A stretch of DNA of 64,000 nt from JAPXRI01 sp033813635 (GTDB taxonomy: Bacteria > Bacillota > Clostridia > Oscillospirales > QAMX01). How positions within the stretch are numbered: the stretch's first letter is position 1; every line of letters begins with the position of its first letter. The notes under the pieces are model-generated. The model searched no databases. It was given only the letters and a program-made list of their open reading frames with translations, and was not told where the DNA came from. The position numbers were made by a program, and so were the translations under genes. Positions 52,794-62,436 of this stretch are shown here, in pieces. The stretch spans positions 38,107 to 102,106 of the forward strand of contig JAPXRI010000007.1 in the NCBI GenBank assembly GCA_033813635.1. Direction: 5' to 3'.

Positions 52794-55700
52794 CTATCGG
52801 ACGCGGAAGGTCTTGACCTCGAACGGCTCGATATAAAACGAGAAGCCGCCGTCCGTTCTTTTTACCTCGGAATTTTCAAGGTCCTCCTCCATCATGCTGC
52901 ATTCGCGGACGGTGTCAAAGGGGAGGTTCAGGGTCAGGTTGACGTTCCCGCGCCGGGACTCTGACTCGTAGAGCCGGATGATGACGCCGTTCCCGTCCTG
53001 CGCGGGCTTGACCGCGTCGATTACGATATCGCCGCGGTTGGTTTGGATAAACGCGTATGTCTCGGGGAGCGCGCCGGTCTGAGCGCCGCGGAGATACGCG
53101 TGGGGCGGCAGGTTGAGCGCGAAGGCCTCGCGGACGACGCCGCCGTCCTGCCAGCCGTTTTTGTGGGGGTAGTAGCTGTAGGTGAAATCGTGGATGCCCT
53201 TGTCCGCCGTGATGTCCGGGCAGTTTGGCGAGCGGAGCAGCGTGATGCCGATTACGGACGAATGGATGTCGTAGCCGTATTTGCAGTTGTTAAGCACCGC
53301 GACACCGTAGCCGCCCTCGGACAGGTCAGCCCACTTGTGGGCGCAGACCTCGTATTTCGCGCAGTCGTACGAGGTGTTCATGTGGGTCGGGCGCCAGATC
53401 GCGCCGTGAGCGATCTCGTACGCCGCGTAGGAAGCCCTGACCGACACTGGGAACGCCGCGCGGAGAATCTTCTCGGTCTCGTACCAGTCCGCGTGAGTGA
53501 TAAAATCGATCCTGCGGGAACCGGCGCAGAGGGTGATATCCTGCGTAATTTTGCTCTTGTTGAAGCTTCTGACGACTCTGACGACGCCTCTCAAAGCCGA
53601 GGATTCGATCGCCTCGACGCTGTCGGCCTTTTTAAGCGGCCAGGCCTTTTTCACGTAATCCGCTTCGAGGTTCCAGGCGCTCTCGTGGACCGGCTTGTCG
53701 GCGTAGATCGTGAGCGCGTTGCCGGGGGCACATAGCGTTTCCCGGTCGTTTTCTTTATCGTAAACCGAAACAATCTCCCCGTTTTCGTCGAGGCTTATGC
53801 GGAGGAACTCGTTTTCGAGCAGGTTTGGCGTCGCCTTGACACGGGCTTTCACCGCCTTTTTCTCACAGAGCGGGAACGCGCGGTAACCCATCGCGGGCAC
53901 GTCCTTTGCGACAAACGAGAGCTTAAAGCCGCCCTCCGTTTTTTCATAAGCATAGGGGAGCGCTTCGCCGTCCGCGCAAGGGACGAGGGTATCGTCGGGA
54001 AGCTCCACGGAGACCGTCTCGGAAACGGCAAACGATGAGAAGTTGAAGCAGACCACGCTGTTTTGGTTTAGGCCGATCCGGCTCAGAATGTCCGAAATTG
54101 ACGCGTGAAGGCGCTCCTCGCCGATCTCCGCCATTCGGGCGTATTCTTTTCTCGTATTGTCGTAAACTTCGTGGATGGAGGTTCCGGGCAGGATGTCGTG
54201 GAACTGATTGACAAGCAAAAGCTTCCAAGCCTCTTTGAGTTTTTCGTCGAGAGCGGCGTTTTTCACCATTCCGGCGGCAAAGCAGGCGGCCATCTCAGCG
54301 CGGGTCAGAAGAAATTCTCCGTAGCGGTTGTATTTTTTGACAAAGCCCTGGCTTGAGTAGGTCCCGCGGTGATTTTCGTAGTACATCTCGTCTTCCCAGA
54401 CGGGTAGCTCGTCCCGGTGCGCTTCGGACGCGGCGAAAAATTCGGAGGCGTGCCCGATACGGGAGGAGGGGATGCCGGGAATTTTCGCGATGCGTCTGGC
54501 GTCTTCCACCATCTGATAGGTGACTCCTCCGCCGCCGTCCCCGTAGCCGAACATGCCCATCACGGTGTCCGTGACGGCCTTTTCATCGTTCTGATCCCAG
54601 CTCTGCGTTACTTTGTTCACAGTGCAGTCGTCGCCGTACATCGTGCGCTGGAGATAAGCCAGGACCTCGCTGCCGTCAGCTCCGCGCCATCTGAAAATCG
54701 TGTGCGGGAACCTGTTGGTATCCTGCCAGTTCAGCTTTGTGGTTAAAAAGTATTTCATTCCGCTCTTCTTAATAATCTGGGGCAGCGCGTAGGAAAAGCC
54801 GAAGCAGTCTGGCAGCCAGTAGATATCGGAGCTTTTGCCGAACTCCTTTAAGAAAAACTCCCTGCCGTAGAGCAGCTGCCTGATCAGCGATTCGCCGGAG
54901 GCGATGTTGGTGTCCGCCTCGACCCAGGCGTTGCCGACAATGTCCCAGTTGCCGGAGGCGACTTTCTTTTTGATGTTTTCATAAACTTCCGGGTAATGGG
55001 TCTTCATCATATCGTAAAGGATCGCCTGGCTCTGGGCGAAAACCAGCTCGGGGTAACGGTCCATCAGCTCCGTGGTGTTGGAAAAAGTGCGCGCGGTCTT
55101 GCGGAGTACCTCCTTGACAGTCCAGAGCCACGCCACGTCGATATGGCTGTGCCCGGTCAGAATAACGTCTCCCTGGGGCTGGTATTTGATTTTTTCGATC
55201 CTGTCCCACAGAAGCTCCGCCGCGGGCTTAAACGAGGCCCGGACGGTCGCGTCGTCAAAGTCAAAGTCGATTGTGTGCAGCGAATCGTCCAGCGCGGCGT
55301 AGACGCGGGCCGAGATCGCCGCGTCGCGGATCTCGCTCAGCGCGGCGCTGACGATCTGCACGTCGTTATAATAGCTTTCGACCACCGGGTCGACGGCAAT
55401 CAGGCGCGCGATAGCCATCGTGTAGTCGATATGGTCCCCGCCGGCGAGCACCACGTCGCACAGCGCGCCGGAGTTGACCGTCGCCTCGATCTCGATATGA
55501 AGCACCCTGTCCTTTGGGAGCGGGTCCGGGAGAAAGATGATATCCCTGTGCACCCAGCCGGATTTCATGCGGGAGCTGACTGCCCCGGCGATTTTTCCGT
55601 TGATGCGGACAATCGCCTCGCCGCCGAAATCGAACTGGAGGTAAAGCTTTTTTGAAACCAGTTTTTTCGGAATCTCGAGAGACGAAGAAAACCAAACGGT

Positions 55701-55895
55701 GTCGTCGTAGGTGGAGGTCCAGCTGTCGCCGAGATGCATTTCGACGCCGGGCTCGTCGCTGTATATAAACTTGCCCGGCTCGGCGTGGACGCCCTTTTTC
55801 ACCGTCCACTTTTCGATATTGACGCTGTCCGTAATGATATACGGGGGGATTTGCTTGATAAGGCTGTCAAGGATCGTTTTCTTTCTTGTCTGCAT
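52794..55895 (-). CDS. alpha-mannosidase, GH38
   Basis: The 1033-residue product has the GH38 catalytic domain with GHSHIDVAWLWTVKE (zinc ligands H251 and D253) and YWLPDCFGFSYALPQI, where D363 aligns with the catalytic nucleophile/zinc ligand. The middle domain (PGTSIHEVYDNTRKEYA) and the C-terminal beta domains are typical of bacterial family members. No signal peptide, so it acts in the cytoplasm, likely trimming imported mannose-containing oligosaccharides. AAAGGAGAG precedes the ATG; TATAAT-like sequence lies about 40 bp upstream. It is monocistronic. Confidence 0.94.
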   Translation of the reverse strand: MQTRKKTILDSLIKQIPPYIITDSVNIEKWTVKKGVHAEPGKFIYSDEPGVEMHLGDSWTSTYDDTVWFSSSLEIPKKLVSKKLYLQFDFGGEAIVRINGKIAGAVSSRMKSGWVHRDIIFLPDPLPKDRVLHIEIEATVNSGALCDVVLAGGDHIDYTMAIARLIAVDPVVESYYNDVQIVSAALSEIRDAAISARVYAALDDSLHTIDFDFDDATVRASFKPAAELLWDRIEKIKYQPQGDVILTGHSHIDVAWLWTVKEVLRKTARTFSNTTELMDRYPELVFAQSQAILYDMMKTHYPEVYENIKKKVASGNWDIVGNAWVEADTNIASGESLIRQLLYGREFFLKEFGKSSDIYWLPDCFGFSYALPQIIKKSGMKYFLTTKLNWQDTNRFPHTIFRWRGADGSEVLAYLQRTMYGDDCTVNKVTQSWDQNDEKAVTDTVMGMFGYGDGGGGVTYQMVEDARRIAKIPGIPSSRIGHASEFFAASEAHRDELPVWEDEMYYENHRGTYSSQGFVKKYNRYGEFLLTRAEMAACFAAGMVKNAALDEKLKEAWKLLLVNQFHDILPGTSIHEVYDNTRKEYARMAEIGEERLHASISDILSRIGLNQNSVVCFNFSSFAVSETVSVELPDDTLVPCADGEALPYAYEKTEGGFKLSFVAKDVPAMGYRAFPLCEKKAVKARVKATPNLLENEFLRISLDENGEIVSVYDKENDRETLCAPGNALTIYADKPVHESAWNLEADYVKKAWPLKKADSVEAIESSALRGVVRVVRSFNKSKITQDITLCAGSRRIDFITHADWYETEKILRAAFPVSVRASYAAYEIAHGAIWRPTHMNTSYDCAKYEVCAHKWADLSEGGYGVAVLNNCKYGYDIHSSVIGITLLRSPNCPDITADKGIHDFTYSYYPHKNGWQDGGVVREAFALNLPPHAYLRGAQTGALPETYAFIQTNRGDIVIDAVKPAQDGNGVIIRLYESESRRGNVNLTLNLPFDTVRECSMMEEDLENSEVKRTDGGFSFYIEPFEVKTFRVR

Positions 55896-56018
55896 TTTTT
55901 ATCTCTCCTTTATCGGATCGGTAATCGGGTTATATTATAACAGAAAATATAGGGGATGGATAGACACAATACATTGAATACGGGACGAAAAAAACCGTTA
56001 AATTATTGCTGTTAATAA

Positions 56019-56047
56019 TTGCCGTCAACATGGATATGTGGTATCAT
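56019..56047 (+). promoter_or_regulatory. promoter of the TSCPD-asnA-asnS operon
   Basis: TTGCCG at 56019-56024, a 17-bp spacer and TATCAT at 56042-56047, 44 bp before the TTG start of the first gene. No T-box or other riboswitch features are visible. Confidence 0.55.
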
Positions 56048-56090
56048 ATTACATATTATATCAGATTATAGGAAAGTCTGGGGATGGGCG

Positions 56091-56372
56091 TTGGCGGATA
56101 AAATAATACATACCTTCAGACCGGAAGGCGTATGCTCCCGTAAAATTCAGGTGGTCGTACGGGACGGCGTCGTCGACTCCGTGAATATTGACGGCGGATG
56201 CGACGGAAACCTCAAGGCGATATGCCGGCTGGTTGAGGGGATGAGAGCGGAGGATGCGGTTAAAAAGCTGCGTGGAATCCGCTGCGGATATAAAAATACA
56301 AGCTGCCCGGACCAGCTCTCAAAAGCGCTGACGGAGGCGCTCGCAAAAACCAGGGTAAGCGTAAACAGCTAA
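56091..56372 (+). CDS. TSCPD-domain protein (TIGR03905-like)
   Basis: The TTG at 56091 with GGGGA in front gives a 94-residue protein; the longer frame to 56019 runs over the promoter. It has FRPEGVCSRKIQVVVRDG, IDGGCDGNLKAICRLVEGM and GIRCGYKNTSCPDQLSKALT, the last being the T-S-C-P-D motif. The domain also ends class II ribonucleotide reductases, where its Cys residues bind metal or shuttle electrons. The stand-alone form has unknown function. It is the first gene of a run leading to asnA. Confidence 0.85.
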   Translation: MADKIIHTFRPEGVCSRKIQVVVRDGVVDSVNIDGGCDGNLKAICRLVEGMRAEDAVKKLRGIRCGYKNTSCPDQLSKALTEALAKTRVSVNS

Positions 56373-56384
56373 GGATGATATCAT

Positions 56385-57395
56385 ATGCAATGGGAAAAAA
56401 TACTGCCGGAAGGTTATGAGACGGCGCTCGGCATAAGGGAGACCGAGCTTGCGATTAAGGCGGCGAAGGACGGCTTTGAGCGGAATCTCGCCGAGGCGCT
56501 GAACCTTGAGCGCGTTTCGGCCCCGCTGTTCGTCACCGCGGCCTCCGGCTTGAACGACAATCTTAACGGCGTGGAAAGACCCGTGTCATTTAGCGTAAAG
56601 AACGTCGAGGGCGAAATACAGATTGTCCAGTCGCTGGCAAAGTGGAAGCGCGCCGCGCTGAAGAGGTACGGCTTCGCGCCGGGCGAGGGGCTCTACACGG
56701 ATATGAACGCGATCCGCATGGACGAGGAGACGGATTGCCTACACTCGGTCTATGTCGACCAGTGGGACTGGGAGAGCGTGATTACACGGGACCAGAGAAA
56801 TGTTGATTTTCTTAAAACCACGGTTGAAAAAATCGTCCACGCGATCAAGAAAACGGAGATCGACCTCTGTTCGATGTTTGAAGGTCTCGACCCGGTGATA
56901 TCCGAGGATGTTTGCTTTATCACCGCGGAGGAGCTGCTGAGGCGCTATCCGGACCTGCCGCCCAAGGAGCGGGAAAACGAGATCGCGAAGAAGCACAGGA
57001 CCGTTTTCATCATAGGAATCGGCGGAAGGCTGTCCGACGGAAAGCCCCACGACGGCCGCGCACCGGACTATGACGACTGGAACCTGAACGGGGACCTGAT
57101 TGTCTATTACCCCGTTCTCGGCAGGGCGGTGGAGCTCTCAAGCATGGGCATACGGGTGGACGAGGAATCGCTTCTAAGGCAGCTCGAGCTGACCGGCACG
57201 CTTGAGCGGAAGAACCTGCCATACCATAAAAGCCTGCTCGCCGGCGATCTGCCGCTGACGATAGGCGGGGGCATCGGCCAGTCGAGGCTGTGCATGGTTC
57301 TATTGAATAAAGCGCATGTGGGCGAGGTCCAGGCCTCGGTATGGCCGGAAGAGACGATAAGGGAATGCGAGGAAGCGGGAATCCGCTTATTGTAG
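56385..57395 (+). CDS. asnA: aspartate--ammonia ligase
   Basis: The 336-residue product is a class II synthetase-like enzyme with GIRETELAIKAAKDGFERNL at the N-terminus, APLFVTAASGLNDNLNGVER, DMNAIRMDE, YVDQWDWE and GGGIGQSRLCMVLLNKAHVG, all AsnA motifs. It makes asparagine from aspartate, ATP and free ammonia, not glutamine. It lies 12 bp after the TSCPD gene and 55 bp before asnS, linking asparagine synthesis with its tRNA charging. Confidence 0.96.
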   Translation: MQWEKILPEGYETALGIRETELAIKAAKDGFERNLAEALNLERVSAPLFVTAASGLNDNLNGVERPVSFSVKNVEGEIQIVQSLAKWKRAALKRYGFAPGEGLYTDMNAIRMDEETDCLHSVYVDQWDWESVITRDQRNVDFLKTTVEKIVHAIKKTEIDLCSMFEGLDPVISEDVCFITAEELLRRYPDLPPKERENEIAKKHRTVFIIGIGGRLSDGKPHDGRAPDYDDWNLNGDLIVYYPVLGRAVELSSMGIRVDEESLLRQLELTGTLERKNLPYHKSLLAGDLPLTIGGGIGQSRLCMVLLNKAHVGEVQASVWPEETIRECEEAGIRLL

Positions 57396-57450
57396 CTTAA
57401 CGAATAGAATATTACCGACAAAAAAATAAGGTATAAGGGAAGATAATAAT

Positions 57451-58845
57451 ATGGAAGTCTCGTCGATCAGGGATTTATATGAAAATACACCGGCCTACGA
57501 GGGTAAAGAGGTAAGCGTGGCGGGTTGGGTGAGATCCGTCCGCGCGTCCAACGCTTTCGGCTTCATCATGCTCAACGACGGCAGCACCGTGCTGTCGCTC
57601 CAGGTGGTGCTCGAGGCGGAGAAGCTGGATAATTACGCTTTCGCCGTCAAGACAAACGTCGGCGCGGCGGTAATAATCCGCGGAGTAGTAGTTTTGACGC
57701 CCGAGGCGAAGCAGGCGTTTGAGCTTCACGCCGGGCAGTTCACGCTGGAGGGCGCGTCGACGCCGGATTATCCGCTGCAGAAAAAGAAGCATTCGATGGA
57801 GTACCTCCGCACGATCGCGCACCTGCGCGCCAGGACAAACACCTTCAACGCCGTTTTCCGAATCCGGAGCGAGGCGGCTTTCGCGATACACAAGTTTTTC
57901 AACGAGCGGGGCTTTGTATACGTCCACACTCCGCTGATCACAGGGAGCGACTGCGAGGGAGCGGGCGAGATGTTCAGGGTGACGACGATTGACCCGGCCA
58001 ATCCGCCCCGCACGGAGGACGGCAGGATTGACTATTCAAAGGATTTCTTCGGCCGCGCGACAAATCTAACGGTATCGGGTCAGCTCGAGGGCGAGACTAT
58101 GGCGATGGCCTTCGGTAAAATATACACCTTCGGGCCGACCTTCAGGGCGGAGAATTCCAACACCCAGCGCCACGCCGCCGAGTTCTGGATGATCGAGCCG
58201 GAGATCGCCTTTGCCGACTTGAACGACGATATGGCTCTCGCCGACGACATGATCAAGAGCGTGGTGACGCATCTGCTCTCTAAATGCGGAGCGGAGCTGG
58301 ATTTCTGCAACCGTTATTACGACCCGGGGCTTTTGGAGAGGCTTAACAAGCTGGTCTCGACAAAATCCGCCCATGTGACCTATACGGAAGCGTTAGAAAT
58401 CCTTAAAGGGCGCAAGGAAGGCTTCGAATACCCGGCGTTCTGGGGCTGCGACCTCCAGACGGAGCACGAGAAATACCTCGCGGAGGAGTACTTCAAGGGG
58501 CCGGTTTTCGTGACCGATTATCCCAAGGAGATCAAGGCCTTTTACATGCGCGTCAACGACGACGGGAAGACGGTGGCCGCGATGGACCTGCTGGTCCCGG
58601 GCATCGGCGAAATTATCGGAGGCAGCCAGCGCGAGGAGCGGCTTGACGTGCTGACCGGGCGAATGCGCGAGCTCGGGCTGGACGAGAAGGATTACAAATG
58701 GTATCTGGACCTGCGCCGCTACGGCGGGACGCGGCACGCGGGTTTCGGACTCGGTTTCGAGCGCTTTATCATGTATGTCACGGGTATACCGAATATCCGC
58801 GACGTTATACCATATCCGCGGACCGTCGGAAACGCGGAATTCTGA
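57451..58845 (+). CDS. asnS: asparagine--tRNA ligase
   Basis: The 464-residue class IIb synthetase has an N-terminal OB-fold anticodon domain (VSVAGWVRSVRASNAFGFIM), FGPTFRAENSNTQRHAAEFW (motif 2 with the N-x-x-T-x-R-H-x-x-E-F-W form specific for AsnRS) and FGLGFERFIMYVTGIPNIRDVIPYPR-type motif 3. The presence of AsnS means Asn-tRNA is made directly, not by the GatCAB route. It follows asnA and precedes an ECF S gene by 14 bp. Confidence 0.96.
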   Translation: MEVSSIRDLYENTPAYEGKEVSVAGWVRSVRASNAFGFIMLNDGSTVLSLQVVLEAEKLDNYAFAVKTNVGAAVIIRGVVVLTPEAKQAFELHAGQFTLEGASTPDYPLQKKKHSMEYLRTIAHLRARTNTFNAVFRIRSEAAFAIHKFFNERGFVYVHTPLITGSDCEGAGEMFRVTTIDPANPPRTEDGRIDYSKDFFGRATNLTVSGQLEGETMAMAFGKIYTFGPTFRAENSNTQRHAAEFWMIEPEIAFADLNDDMALADDMIKSVVTHLLSKCGAELDFCNRYYDPGLLERLNKLVSTKSAHVTYTEALEILKGRKEGFEYPAFWGCDLQTEHEKYLAEEYFKGPVFVTDYPKEIKAFYMRVNDDGKTVAAMDLLVPGIGEIIGGSQREERLDVLTGRMRELGLDEKDYKWYLDLRRYGGTRHAGFGLGFERFIMYVTGIPNIRDVIPYPRTVGNAEF

Positions 58846-58859
58846 AATGAGGTGTTTTC

Positions 58860-59435
58860 ATGGTGAAAAGTAAAAAAACATTCGATTTAGTGCTTGCCGC
58901 GGTTTTATCCGCGCTGATCATCGTGATGACGGTCGTCCCGTACACCGGCTACATCAATTACGGGACATTTGTTGAGATCACGACGCTGCATATCGTTGTG
59001 ATTGTGGGCGCGGCGTTTCTCGACTGGAAATACGGCGCCGTCCTCGGCGCAGTATGGGGGATAACATGCTTCTTCAGGGCCTTTACGAACCCGGCCTGGG
59101 TGCTGTTTACAAACCCGCTGATTTCGATCCTGCCGAGGATTCTGGTAGGTATCGTCGCCGGCCTTGTTTTTTCCGGTTTTTCCAAGACGAAGCTGAATAC
59201 ATACGCCTCCGCGGGTTTGACCGCGATTGCGGCGACGCTCACAAACACGGTTCTGGTGCTGTCGGCAATATATATCTTCGGCGGCATGATCAAGAGCTAC
59301 GCGGAATTCTTTGAGCTGTTCAAAACGATTTTTGTGACGATTATTGGCGTGAACGGTCTGATTGAGCTGATTGCCGCGGCGGTCCTTGTGCCGACAATCT
59401 ACCTCGCGCTGACAAAGATCAGATCCAAAAACTAA
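58860..59435 (+). CDS. ECF transporter S component, PanT-like
   Basis: The 191-residue membrane protein has five or six helices and the run TTLHIVVIVGAAFLDWKYGA followed by ILPRILVGIVAGLVF, similar to pantothenate-type S components (PanT). No ECF ATPases or EcfT are nearby, so it would share a general module. It sits between asnS and an aspartate aminotransferase, with gaps of 14 and 27 bp. Since pantothenate contains beta-alanine, which comes from aspartate, the grouping could reflect aspartate-linked metabolism (inference). Confidence 0.65.
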   Translation: MVKSKKTFDLVLAAVLSALIIVMTVVPYTGYINYGTFVEITTLHIVVIVGAAFLDWKYGAVLGAVWGITCFFRAFTNPAWVLFTNPLISILPRILVGIVAGLVFSGFSKTKLNTYASAGLTAIAATLTNTVLVLSAIYIFGGMIKSYAEFFELFKTIFVTIIGVNGLIELIAAAVLVPTIYLALTKIRSKN

Positions 59436-59462
59436 TCCGTAAATCAGAGGGAGTCAATAGAT

Positions 59463-60740
59463 ATGGGCCTGCTGTATGCAGAGATGTCGGAAAGCGAACG
59501 AAGGAAAGAGAAAGAAAAACTGGAAAAGGAATACGAGGCATTCAAAGCGAAAAACTTAAAGCTCAACATGTCCCGCGGAGTCCCGGCGGGGGATCAGCTC
59601 GACCTTTCGCAGGGAGTTCTCGGCTGTCTTAAGGACTCGAAGGATTATTTCTGCGACGGAACGGACACGCGCAGCTACGGCATGGTCGACGGCCTGCCCA
59701 GCGCGAAGAAGCTGTTCGCCGAGCTTCTCGATGTCGACCCGGATAACGTCATTGTCGGAAACAGCTCGAGCCTCAACATGATGTACGATATGATAATGCG
59801 CGGCATGTGCTTCGGCATCGGGGGGCAGGCGCCGTGGCTGAAACAGGGAACGGTCAGGTTTATCTGCGTCGTCCCGGGCTATGACAGGCATTTCGCGATC
59901 TGCGAGAGCTGCGGTATCGAGATGGTGACGGTCAGGATGCGCGAAGGCGGACCGGATATGGACGCCGTCGAAGAGCTGGTAAAAGACCCGGCCGTCAAGG
60001 GGATTTGGTGCGTTCCGAAATACTCAAACCCCGACGGGACCACATATTCCGACGAGACTGTCAGGCGTTTCGCCGCGCTGAAGCCGGCCGCCCCGGATTT
60101 CAGGGTTTACTGGGACAACGCCTACTGCATACACGACCTCTACGACGAGGGAGACGTGCTGCTGAACATCATGGACGAGGTCAAAAAAACCGGAAACGAG
60201 AACCTCGTGCTTGAGTTCGCTTCCACCTCGAAAATAAGCTTCCCGGGCTCGGGCATCGCATGCCTTGTGGCTGGGAAGGACGATATAGCTTACATAAAAA
60301 GGCTATTGTCGATACAGATGATCTGCCCGGACAAAACGAATCAGCTCCGCCACGTGAGGTATTTTAAAAATGCCGACGGCATGCGCGCCCAGATGAAAAA
60401 GCACGCCGCGCTGCTGAGGCCGAAGTTCGAGGCTGTCGAGGAGACGCTCTCGCGGGAGATCGGAGGGCTCGGCTTCGCCTCTTGGAGCAAGCCCCGCGGC
60501 GGATATTTCATCAGCCTCGACGTGCTGCCGGGCACCGCGGAGAGGACGATAGCTCTGGCGGCGGAAGCCGGCGTCATCATGACTCCGGCGGGCTCCACAT
60601 GGCCCTACCATAAGGACCCGGAGGACAAAAACATCCGTATTGCGCCGACCTATCCGAGCACGGAGGAGATCCGCCTCGCCGCCGAGCTGCTCTGCGTATG
60701 CACAAAGCTCGCGGCCATCGAAAAGCTGTCGACAAAATAA
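59463..60740 (+). CDS. aspartate aminotransferase, subgroup Ic (PF12897-like)
   Basis: The 425-residue PLP enzyme begins LEKEYEAFKAKNLKLNMSRG and has LDLSQGVLG, VIVGNSSSLNMMYDMIM, VPKYSNPDGTTYSDE, and the PLP lysine in FASTSKISFPGSGIACL. These match the MocR-like aspartate aminotransferase group first separated in actinobacteria and clostridia. It would make aspartate from oxaloacetate and glutamate. Downstream asparagine (asnA, asnS) and purine (purB) steps use aspartate or its adduct. Confidence 0.85.
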   Translation: MGLLYAEMSESERRKEKEKLEKEYEAFKAKNLKLNMSRGVPAGDQLDLSQGVLGCLKDSKDYFCDGTDTRSYGMVDGLPSAKKLFAELLDVDPDNVIVGNSSSLNMMYDMIMRGMCFGIGGQAPWLKQGTVRFICVVPGYDRHFAICESCGIEMVTVRMREGGPDMDAVEELVKDPAVKGIWCVPKYSNPDGTTYSDETVRRFAALKPAAPDFRVYWDNAYCIHDLYDEGDVLLNIMDEVKKTGNENLVLEFASTSKISFPGSGIACLVAGKDDIAYIKRLLSIQMICPDKTNQLRHVRYFKNADGMRAQMKKHAALLRPKFEAVEETLSREIGGLGFASWSKPRGGYFISLDVLPGTAERTIALAAEAGVIMTPAGSTWPYHKDPEDKNIRIAPTYPSTEEIRLAAELLCVCTKLAAIEKLSTK

Positions 60741-60764
60741 CGTTTCAGGGGGGGGGACCCGTCG

Positions 60765-62201
60765 ATGGAGACGGAACACGGGATTTATAAAAGCCCATTT
60801 GCGGAGCGGTGGTCGAGCGACGAGATGCTCCGGTTGTTTTCGGACGACACGAAGTTTCGGACCTGGCGGCGGCTCTGGATCGCCCTCGCGAAGGCGGAGA
60901 AGGCGCTCGGTCTCCCGATTACGGACGCTCAGATCGCCGAGCTTGAGAAAAACCGCGACAACATCAACTACGAGGACGCCAAGCGCTTTGAAAAAGAAAC
61001 CCGGCACGACGTAATGGCCCATATCAAAGCCTACGGACTCCAGTGCCCGGAGGCGAAGGGCATCATCCACCTCGGTGCGACGAGCTGCTACGTCGGCGAC
61101 AACACGGACATCATCCTGATGCGGGACGGGCTTTTGCTGCTGAGGAAAAAGCTCCTCACGGTTATAAAAAACCTCGCCGCCTTCGCCGATAAGTATAAGG
61201 CGATGCCTACCCTCGGCTTTACCCATTTTCAGCCCGCGCAGCTGACGACGGTGGGAAAGCGCGCCTGTCTCTGGATAAACGACCTGATGAAGGACGTCGA
61301 GGAGCTGGATTTTCGCGTCAGGACGCTTAAGATGCGCGGCGTCAAGGGGACGACGGGCAGTCAGGCGAGCTTCCTCGACCTGTTCGGCGGAGACGGAGAA
61401 AAGGTCAAGCTCCTGGAACGGGCGGTGATATCCGAATTCGGCTTCGACGCCGCCGAGCCCGTGACCGGGCAGACCTATTCGAGAAAGACGGATTACGGCG
61501 TGATCTCTGCGCTGGCGGGTATTGCCCAGAGCGCCTCGAAGTTCGCGACCGACATCAGGCTCTTGCAGTCGCAAAAGGAAATCGAGGAGCCCTTCGAGAC
61601 CTCCCAGGTCGGCTCGTCGGCGATGCCCTATAAGAGAAATCCGATGCGGTGCGAGCGCATCTGCGGCATTTCGAGGTTTTTAATAGCGCTCACCCAGAAC
61701 CCTGCGTCGACGGAGGCCACACAATGGCTCGAGCGTACGCTGGACGACTCCTCAAACCGCAGGCTGTCGATTCCGGAGGCGTTTCTCGCGGCTGACGCGA
61801 TTCTCGGCATATACGCAAACGTCTCTGCGGGTCTGGTGGTATATCCGAAGGTCATCGCCGCCCACGTCGCCCGCGAGCTTCCGTTTATGGCCAGCGAGAA
61901 CATCATGATGGAGGCCGTCAAAGCGGGAGGGGACAGGCAGGCGCTGCACGAGCGCATCCGCGTCCACGCCCAGGCCGCCGGCAGGCGCGTAAAGGAGGAA
62001 GGACTTGACAACGACCTGCTTGCGCGCATATCCGGAGACCCGGCGTTCAGGCTGTCGGAAAGCGACATCGAAAGGGCCGTTAACCCGTCGGCGTATATCG
62101 GCCGGTGCCCAGAGCAGGTGGACGAATTTTTAAACGGATACGTTTATTCTCTGATAAAAGACGCCGATTTCAGCGGCGAAAGCTTCGATTTAAAAGTATG
62201 A
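60765..62201 (+). CDS. purB: adenylosuccinate lyase
   Basis: The 478-residue fumarase-superfamily enzyme has the signature SSAMPYKRNP (GSSAMPYKRNP at 283-293), HDVMAHIKAYG with the catalytic His region, and LGFTHFQPAQLTTVGKRACL. The N-terminal lead-in (SPFAERWSSDEML) and length fit the eukaryotic/clostridial-type PurB. It releases fumarate from SAICAR and adenylosuccinate in purine synthesis. The ATG follows a run of nine Gs; a terminator ends the unit after it. Confidence 0.95.
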   Translation: METEHGIYKSPFAERWSSDEMLRLFSDDTKFRTWRRLWIALAKAEKALGLPITDAQIAELEKNRDNINYEDAKRFEKETRHDVMAHIKAYGLQCPEAKGIIHLGATSCYVGDNTDIILMRDGLLLLRKKLLTVIKNLAAFADKYKAMPTLGFTHFQPAQLTTVGKRACLWINDLMKDVEELDFRVRTLKMRGVKGTTGSQASFLDLFGGDGEKVKLLERAVISEFGFDAAEPVTGQTYSRKTDYGVISALAGIAQSASKFATDIRLLQSQKEIEEPFETSQVGSSAMPYKRNPMRCERICGISRFLIALTQNPASTEATQWLERTLDDSSNRRLSIPEAFLAADAILGIYANVSAGLVVYPKVIAAHVARELPFMASENIMMEAVKAGGDRQALHERIRVHAQAAGRRVKEEGLDNDLLARISGDPAFRLSESDIERAVNPSAYIGRCPEQVDEFLNGYVYSLIKDADFSGESFDLKV

Positions 62202-62206
62202 AGACC

Positions 62207-62237
62207 GGGGCTGATGCGTTTGGCATCGGCCCCTTTT
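62207..62237 (+). terminator. terminator of the asnA-purB operon
   Basis: Arms 62207-62217 and 62223-62233 pair over 11 bp with one G-U wobble, followed by four Ts. Confidence 0.8.
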
Positions 62238-62376
62238 GCCCGCCTAGTTATCGCGCTTTCGGCGGTGCTTTATGAAAAACGGCCGCATGCCGGTACCCGT
62301 CCGGCGGAGTCTGCCGGCACGCTTTGAGATTTATCAATAAGTTTACGGGAATTTTCCAAAATATACAATTATTCCC

Positions 62377-62405
62377 TTGAATAACAAAAATTGTTTTGAT
62401 ATAAT
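62377..62405 (+). promoter_or_regulatory. promoter of the zinc-ribbon membrane protein gene
   Basis: TTGAAT at 62377-62382, a 17-bp spacer and TATAAT at 62400-62405, 31 bp before the start codon. Confidence 0.8.
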
Positions 62406-62436
62406 CGTATTAGAAAACATATATGGAGGCATCAAC

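Noticed and set aside
60303..61574. Minus-strand open frame of 423 codons opposite the aminotransferase and purB
   Set aside because: Spans two well-supported genes on the other strand and has no recognisable domain.
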